Both the position numbers and the translations under genes were made by a program. Positions 62,989 to 64,000 of a stretch of 64,000 nt of DNA are shown one piece after another (the stretch's first letter is position 1; every line of letters starts with the position of its first letter). Location: contig NZ_CANMPJ010000002.1 of NCBI RefSeq assembly GCF_947499705.1, positions 186,001-250,000 on the forward strand, given 5' to 3'. The DNA comes from an uncultured Erythrobacter sp. (lineage in GTDB: Bacteria; Pseudomonadota; Alphaproteobacteria; Sphingomonadales; Sphingomonadaceae). The notes under the pieces were generated by a model that did not search any database, was not told the origin of the DNA, and was given only the letters and a program-made list of their open reading frames with translations.

Positions 62989-64000
62989 TCAGTGCGGCAG
63001 AATCGGCAGAACAAGAGGTTGGGCCGTCAGACTTTCAGAGCCTTCCAGCAGCTCGAGCGCCTTGCCGATATTGCCCTCCCGCCCCTCATGCGTGACCATC
63101 GCCACCAGCACTTCACCGCCCTCGCGGGCACGGCCGGGCTGGATCAGGCTTTCGATGGATACATCAGCGTCGCGCATCGCGGCGGTTATCTCGGCCAGAA
63201 CACCGGGGCGATCCTTTACGGTAAAGCGCAGATAGGTGCGCTCCATGCGGTGGCCCGGTTCAGCCGGAGGCATCGCCGAAAGCTGTGCCACGGGCATCGA
63301 GAAAGGCGCGCCAACCTCTCCGCGTGCAATATCGATCAAATCGGCAACCACAGCGCTGGCAGTGGGCCCATCGCCAGCACCAGCCCCTTGGAACAGCAGT
63401 CGACCAGAGAAATTACCCTCCGCGACCACGGCATTGGTGGGACCATCGACCGGAGCAAGCGGATGATCCTTGGCAACGAGGCACGGGCGGACGCGCTGGA
63501 GCAATCGCTCCTCACCATCCGTGCCGGTTTCAACATCGACCTGCGCAATCAGGCGAATCACGAAACCGAGCGCATCGGCCTGCGCGATATCGGCCGCGCG
63601 GACTTGTACGATGCCGGTCGTGCGCACCGCATCGAAATCGATCCGCGCGCCAAACCCTATTGCCGCGAGGATGGCTAGCTTGTGGGCAGCGTCGATCCCT
63701 TCGATGTCGAACGTTGGATCGGCTTCGGCGTAACCGAGCCGCTGTGCTTCCGCGAGCGTCTCGGCAAAGTCCGCGCCGGTCGCTTCCATCTCTGACAGGA
63801 TGTAATTGCAGGTGCCGTTGAGGATTCCGTAGATCGTGGTGAGCGCATTGGCCGAGGTGCCTTCGCGCAGACCTTTCACAACCGGAATGCCGCCCGCGAC
63901 CGCCGCTTCGAATTTGAGTGGTACTGCCGCTCGCTCGGCCTGCTCAGCCAACGCCAGACCATGATGCGCAATCATCGCCTTGTTCGCGGTAACGAGGCCT
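62989..64000 (-). CDS. hom: Homoserine dehydrogenase (partial, C-terminal part)
   Basis: The visible 336 or so residues start within LVTANKAMIAHHG (the frame is open to the window edge) and include the catalytic KGLREGTSANALTTIYGILNGTCNYILSEM, the substrate-binding LGYAEADPTFDIEGIDAAHKLAILAAIGFG, and a C-terminal ACT domain (TVKDRPGVLAEITAAMRDADVSIESLIQ). The N-terminal NAD(P) domain lies beyond 64000. Makes homoserine for threonine and methionine. Confidence 0.95.
   Translation of the reverse strand, partial: GLVTANKAMIAHHGLALAEQAERAAVPLKFEAAVAGGIPVVKGLREGTSANALTTIYGILNGTCNYILSEMEATGADFAETLAEAQRLGYAEADPTFDIEGIDAAHKLAILAAIGFGARIDFDAVRTTGIVQVRAADIAQADALGFVIRLIAQVDVETGTDGEERLLQRVRPCLVAKDHPLAPVDGPTNAVVAEGNFSGRLLFQGAGAGDGPTASAVVADLIDIARGEVGAPFSMPVAQLSAMPPAEPGHRMERTYLRFTVKDRPGVLAEITAAMRDADVSIESLIQPGRAREGGEVLVAMVTHEGREGNIGKALELLEGSESLTAQPLVLPILPH

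Overview
The window looks like chromosomal DNA of a sphingomonad alphaproteobacterium, most likely an Erythrobacteraceae member (Erythrobacter/Altererythrobacter type). Evidence: a serine palmitoyltransferase paired with its own acyl carrier protein (sphingolipid synthesis), DivK, a DksA that has lost its zinc cysteines, TonB-dependent uptake, sphingomonad-type secreted proteins of unknown function, and above all a complete gene-transfer-agent (GTA) structural cluster. No tRNA, rRNA or CRISPR array was recognised.

Layout. 1-4.7 kb: a partial PilZ gene, DksA, a Sel1-repeat protein behind a CtrA-like box, and a tightly overlapping minus-strand cassette (DUF3572, HAD hydrolase, RidA, GDPD, GNAT). 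4.7-6.7 kb: DivK, ACP and Spt. 6.7-9.3 kb: a sulfide/persulfide detoxification module built around a SqrR/BigR-like ArsR repressor, with a divergent persulfide-dioxygenase-type MBL enzyme, a membrane rhodanese and a TSUP exporter. 9.3-10 kb: a YqaA/DedA membrane protein.

10.0-24.2 kb: GTA cluster in the order TerS, TerL, portal, small membrane protein, protease, capsid, adaptor, stopper, terminator, tail tube, gp10, chaperone, tape measure, a fused distal-tail protein, Fe-S hub, NlpC/P60 peptidase, a short megatron and a DUF2793 protein. It has its own promoter region with a palindrome, a terminator-like hairpin in the leader, and hairpins on both sides of the capsid gene. An OmpA-family porin with a 30-proline linker follows.

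25.9-32.8 kb: minus-strand housekeeping genes (MFS transporter, queC, secreted protein, hslO, argF, argD, double cold-shock protein). 33.1-40.5 kb: DSP-like sulfurtransferase, M20 amidohydrolase, sterol desaturase, GMC oxidoreductase and a TonB receptor. 40.8-42.6 kb: glnK-amt under a convincing sigma-54 promoter. 42.67-44.92 kb: an IS1595-family element with terminal inverted repeats, an 8-bp target duplication and cargo genes, one of which carries a HEPN-like Rx4H motif. 45-54.6 kb: PNPOx-like, GFA, alpha/beta hydrolase, prfC, pheST, two AraC regulators, rplT and rpmI. 54.8-64 kb: lipoprotein, a mobile palindromic repeat, hisN, a third AraC regulator, prs, two hypothetical proteins, glpX with a decayed second copy of its 3' end, two tandem paralogous secreted proteins, and the C-terminal part of homoserine dehydrogenase.

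The best candidates for undescribed biology are the GTA expression-control architecture (leader terminator plus capsid-flanking hairpins), the TIM-barrel-like/DUF2460 fusion in the GTA tail, and the HEPN-like cargo of the IS1595 element. All functional statements rest on reading the sequence and on family knowledge; no database search was run.
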